Shown: positions 62,572-64,000 of the stretch, piece by piece
Layout: each line of letters opens with the position of its first letter
How positions within the stretch are numbered: the stretch's first letter is position 1
Assembly (NCBI RefSeq): GCF_963576615.1
Contig: NC_088708.1
Coordinates: 62,350,672 to 62,414,671 of the forward strand
From: Watersipora subatra
Lineage: Eukaryota; Bryozoa; Gymnolaemata; Cheilostomatida; Watersiporidae
DNA length: 64,000 bases
Direction: 5' to 3'
Made by a program: the position numbers and the translations under genes
Notes under the pieces: model-generated
The model's input: only the letters and a program-made list of their open reading frames with translations
Databases searched by the model: none
Told to the model about the DNA's origin: nothing

Positions 62572-62698
62572 TCACATCTCCATACTATCACCAAGTTCAA
62601 TGTACTTCTCAAATACTTCCGATCGACAAGTGCTAGCATCCGGTACAAAGCTGTAGAGGTGGTAAGAGCCATCCACACCAATAACCACCACACTCGCA
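62572..62698 (-). CDS. last exon of a WDR45/WIPI-like gene
   Basis: On the minus strand an acceptor (ACTATTTTCAG) precedes an open exon reading ASVVVIGVDGSYHLYSFVPD then ASTCRSEVFEKYIELGDS and MEM, stop TGA at 62574-62572. This resembles the C-terminus of the WIPI3/WIPI4 (WDR45B/WDR45) PI3P-binding propellers, which end with a CADGSYYKF.F.P.G.C.R..Y..FLE-type strand and short acidic tail. Those proteins act in autophagosome formation. Only this exon is visible; the rest should lie beyond 62.7 kb on the minus strand, and no further exon was found up to 64000. GAGATGTGAGTG could alternatively be a splice donor. Confidence 0.55.
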
Positions 62699-62879
62699 CT
62701 GAAAATAGTCAATATTTGCAAGTTTGTTTTGTCCACAAACAATAAAACAAAAGAGAGAAAACAATTCTAAATGTTGGTGACAGTTGCGAAGCCAGGAAAG
62801 AACCTGGAATCATCTCTCAGGACACACATTATATAATTTCCATATTAGCAATAAATAGACACAACCTTTCCTATAATAA

Positions 62880-63008
62880 GAGCCGTGTCCATCCATAGCC
62901 GCGCTGATAGCATTAAGAAAAAAAACTCTGCCTCATACAGGATTTGAAAACAGGATTTCAGACCAGCGCTCTAACCATAACACTACTCCACCACATTGCC
63001 ACTTCTTG
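62880..63008 (-). mobile_element. SINE-like fragment (minus strand)
   Basis: On the minus strand a tRNA-like module (GTTAGAGCGCTGGTCTGAAA, then TTTTCAAATCCTGTATGAGG) is followed by a T-rich stretch and CACGGCTCTTATTATAG. The module resembles the box A/box B region of the plus-strand copies near 5400 and 5930. Confidence 0.5.
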
Positions 63009-63125
63009 GAATAATTATGAACATACTCATGGCAATCTCTCTCCACGGGACTACCTAGCATACTACTTCTTATAACATTCCAAACAGTCTAGCAAAGGTA
63101 GATAAGACTTATGTCTAGCTAAGGC

Positions 63126-63180
63126 AGGGGTTCCCAACCAGGAGAGAATTCATCCCCCAGGCGGGGGTGAGGAGGGGAAA
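63126..63180 (+). mobile_element. hAT-like transposon end
   Basis: CAGGGGTTCCCAACCAGGAG is the typical terminal inverted repeat of hAT-type elements and MITEs (CAGGGGTTC.CAACC). It is followed by G-rich sequence (GGCGGGGGTGAGGAGGGG), also common near hAT ends. The other end was not found. Confidence 0.5.
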
Positions 63181-63269
63181 TTTTAAACCTACATGGGTTG
63201 AACAGAGAGGTGTCTGACTTCTTAGGTTTTTCGTTTCTATCCCGCAGTGTAAGTTTGAGTGCCTTCCTT

Positions 63270-63400
63270 TAAAGTGAAAGTAAACAAATAATTTTAACAT
63301 TGTTTTATATGATTGGTAATGCATGATACTATGTTAATTGAAAGAGAAAACAAAATTTTAGCAGATATTTCTACTAGTTTAGCAAGTTCAAAGTTGAAAA
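63270..63400 (+). mobile_element. transposon end matching the 59.5-kb MITE
   Basis: TTAAAGTGAAAGTAAACAAA and the following 120 bp repeat the left part of the MITE at 59473-59766 (shared GATTGGTAATGCATGATACT with one change). Similarity ends near 63390. It lies 130-260 bp upstream of the THAP ORF, in the right orientation to be the 5' end of an element that encodes it. Confidence 0.65.
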
Positions 63401-63530
63401 TATATTTTGGTGCATTTACGTCGGACCATCGCTGAATCCTAATAAAGCCGTTTCCAGTAACGAGTTCATTACTTATTCGTTAGTAATTCAATGCATTTTA
63501 TTTTCTTATAACCACAGTCAGTTAATTACG

Positions 63531-63782
63531 ATGGGTAGATGTATCTTTGCTAGTTGTGAATCTGACACTAGAAGCCGTAGCATAACCTTTTCTAGAGTTC
63601 CTGTCTCTCAGTCGCCAAATTTAGCAAAACTATGGCTGTCTAAGGCAAAGCGTGCTGACTTAACTTTTAGCAGACCACCTGCTAGTGCGGTCGTGTGCAT
63701 TAGGCACTTCCATAAGAGCCAGCTTTATTCGGAGCAATTTGGGACAACTACAAGATTAAGAGGGAGAGGTTCCATTCCTTAA
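63531..63782 (+). CDS. THAP-type zinc-finger domain ORF
   Basis: Starts MGRCIFASCESDTRSRSITF. Cys4 and Cys9, then after about 46 residues CIRHF, give the C2CH pattern of the THAP DNA-binding domain, with the conserved Trp of LAKLWLSKA, and Pro at its end (SIP). The frame stops at 63780-63782. The frame one base off reads VPFLNGVVPYSKRASSNRKT up to a good donor (GTAAGT at 63836), as expected for the usual VP..F end of a THAP domain, so a one-base shift near 63765 or a sequence error is likely. THAP domains occur in host regulators and in P-element-type transposases. The upstream transposon end favours the latter, but no transposase domain is inside the window. Confidence 0.75.
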   Translation: MGRCIFASCESDTRSRSITFSRVPVSQSPNLAKLWLSKAKRADLTFSRPPASAVVCIRHFHKSQLYSEQFGTTTRLRGRGSIP

Positions 63783-64000
63783 TGGTGTTGTACCATACAG
63801 CAAGAGAGCATCGTCAAACAGGAAAACCTCAATCGTAAGTAATTTATGAAGAATTTTAAATAAATATTAATAACAAATATCGTTATTTTATAATATAAAT
63901 TAATAAACATAATAATTAGAAACATTTAGTACTGTACATGAGTACAAAGCAGTGATTTAATATGACTGAGTGACAATGAGACTCAGACTGAGTTTCACAC

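Overview
The window is AT-rich eukaryotic DNA. Its genes are multi-exon with GT..AG introns, and it holds many SINE-like, MITE-like and minisatellite repeats. The gene families (receptor tyrosine phosphatase with tandem domains, arylsulfatase B, a WIPI/WDR45-like exon, a THAP domain) and the repeat style fit an invertebrate animal. The sequence alone does not fix the phylum.

Layout. 1-170: fragment of a pogo/Tigger-like DDE transposase (minus strand, cut by the window edge). 597-11777 (+): 3' part of a receptor-type protein tyrosine phosphatase, with an intact D1 catalytic motif and a D2 that has lost its catalytic residues; its introns hold MITEs, SINEs and minisatellites. 13.5-58.7 kb: a cluster of five arylsulfatase B-like genes, here called A (13525-23313, -), B (27515-33200, -), C (34677-38918, -, lacking its last three exons), D (44877-50503, -) and E (51590-58725, +). 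58.7-64 kb: intergenic DNA with three MITE-like elements, the last exon of a WDR45/WIPI-like gene (62572-62698, -), and a THAP-domain ORF (63531-63782, +) just inside a repeat end that matches a nearby MITE.

The arylsulfatase cluster is the main content. Each full gene has ten coding exons with identical phases and encodes a 519-521 aa secreted/lysosomal sulfatase with all visible catalytic residues (DD, CTPSR, GKWH, H, SDN, K). A block of about 15.6 kb (18460-34034) was tandemly duplicated to 34035-50985. One breakpoint lies in intron 7 of A, so C was born without exons 8-10; C corresponds to A, and D to B. Since the duplication, the second unit has gained a TTAA-flanked MITE inside an R2-like LINE fragment and an extra block of about 1.06 kb. 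The LINE-bearing segment also lies in opposite orientation in the two units. E is an inverted relative of B/D and shares its upstream region head-to-head with D. All five genes carry the same ACTGATAAG (GATA-type) site upstream of the start codon.

All exon coordinates were read by eye from splice consensus and reading phase. No alignment or database search was run.
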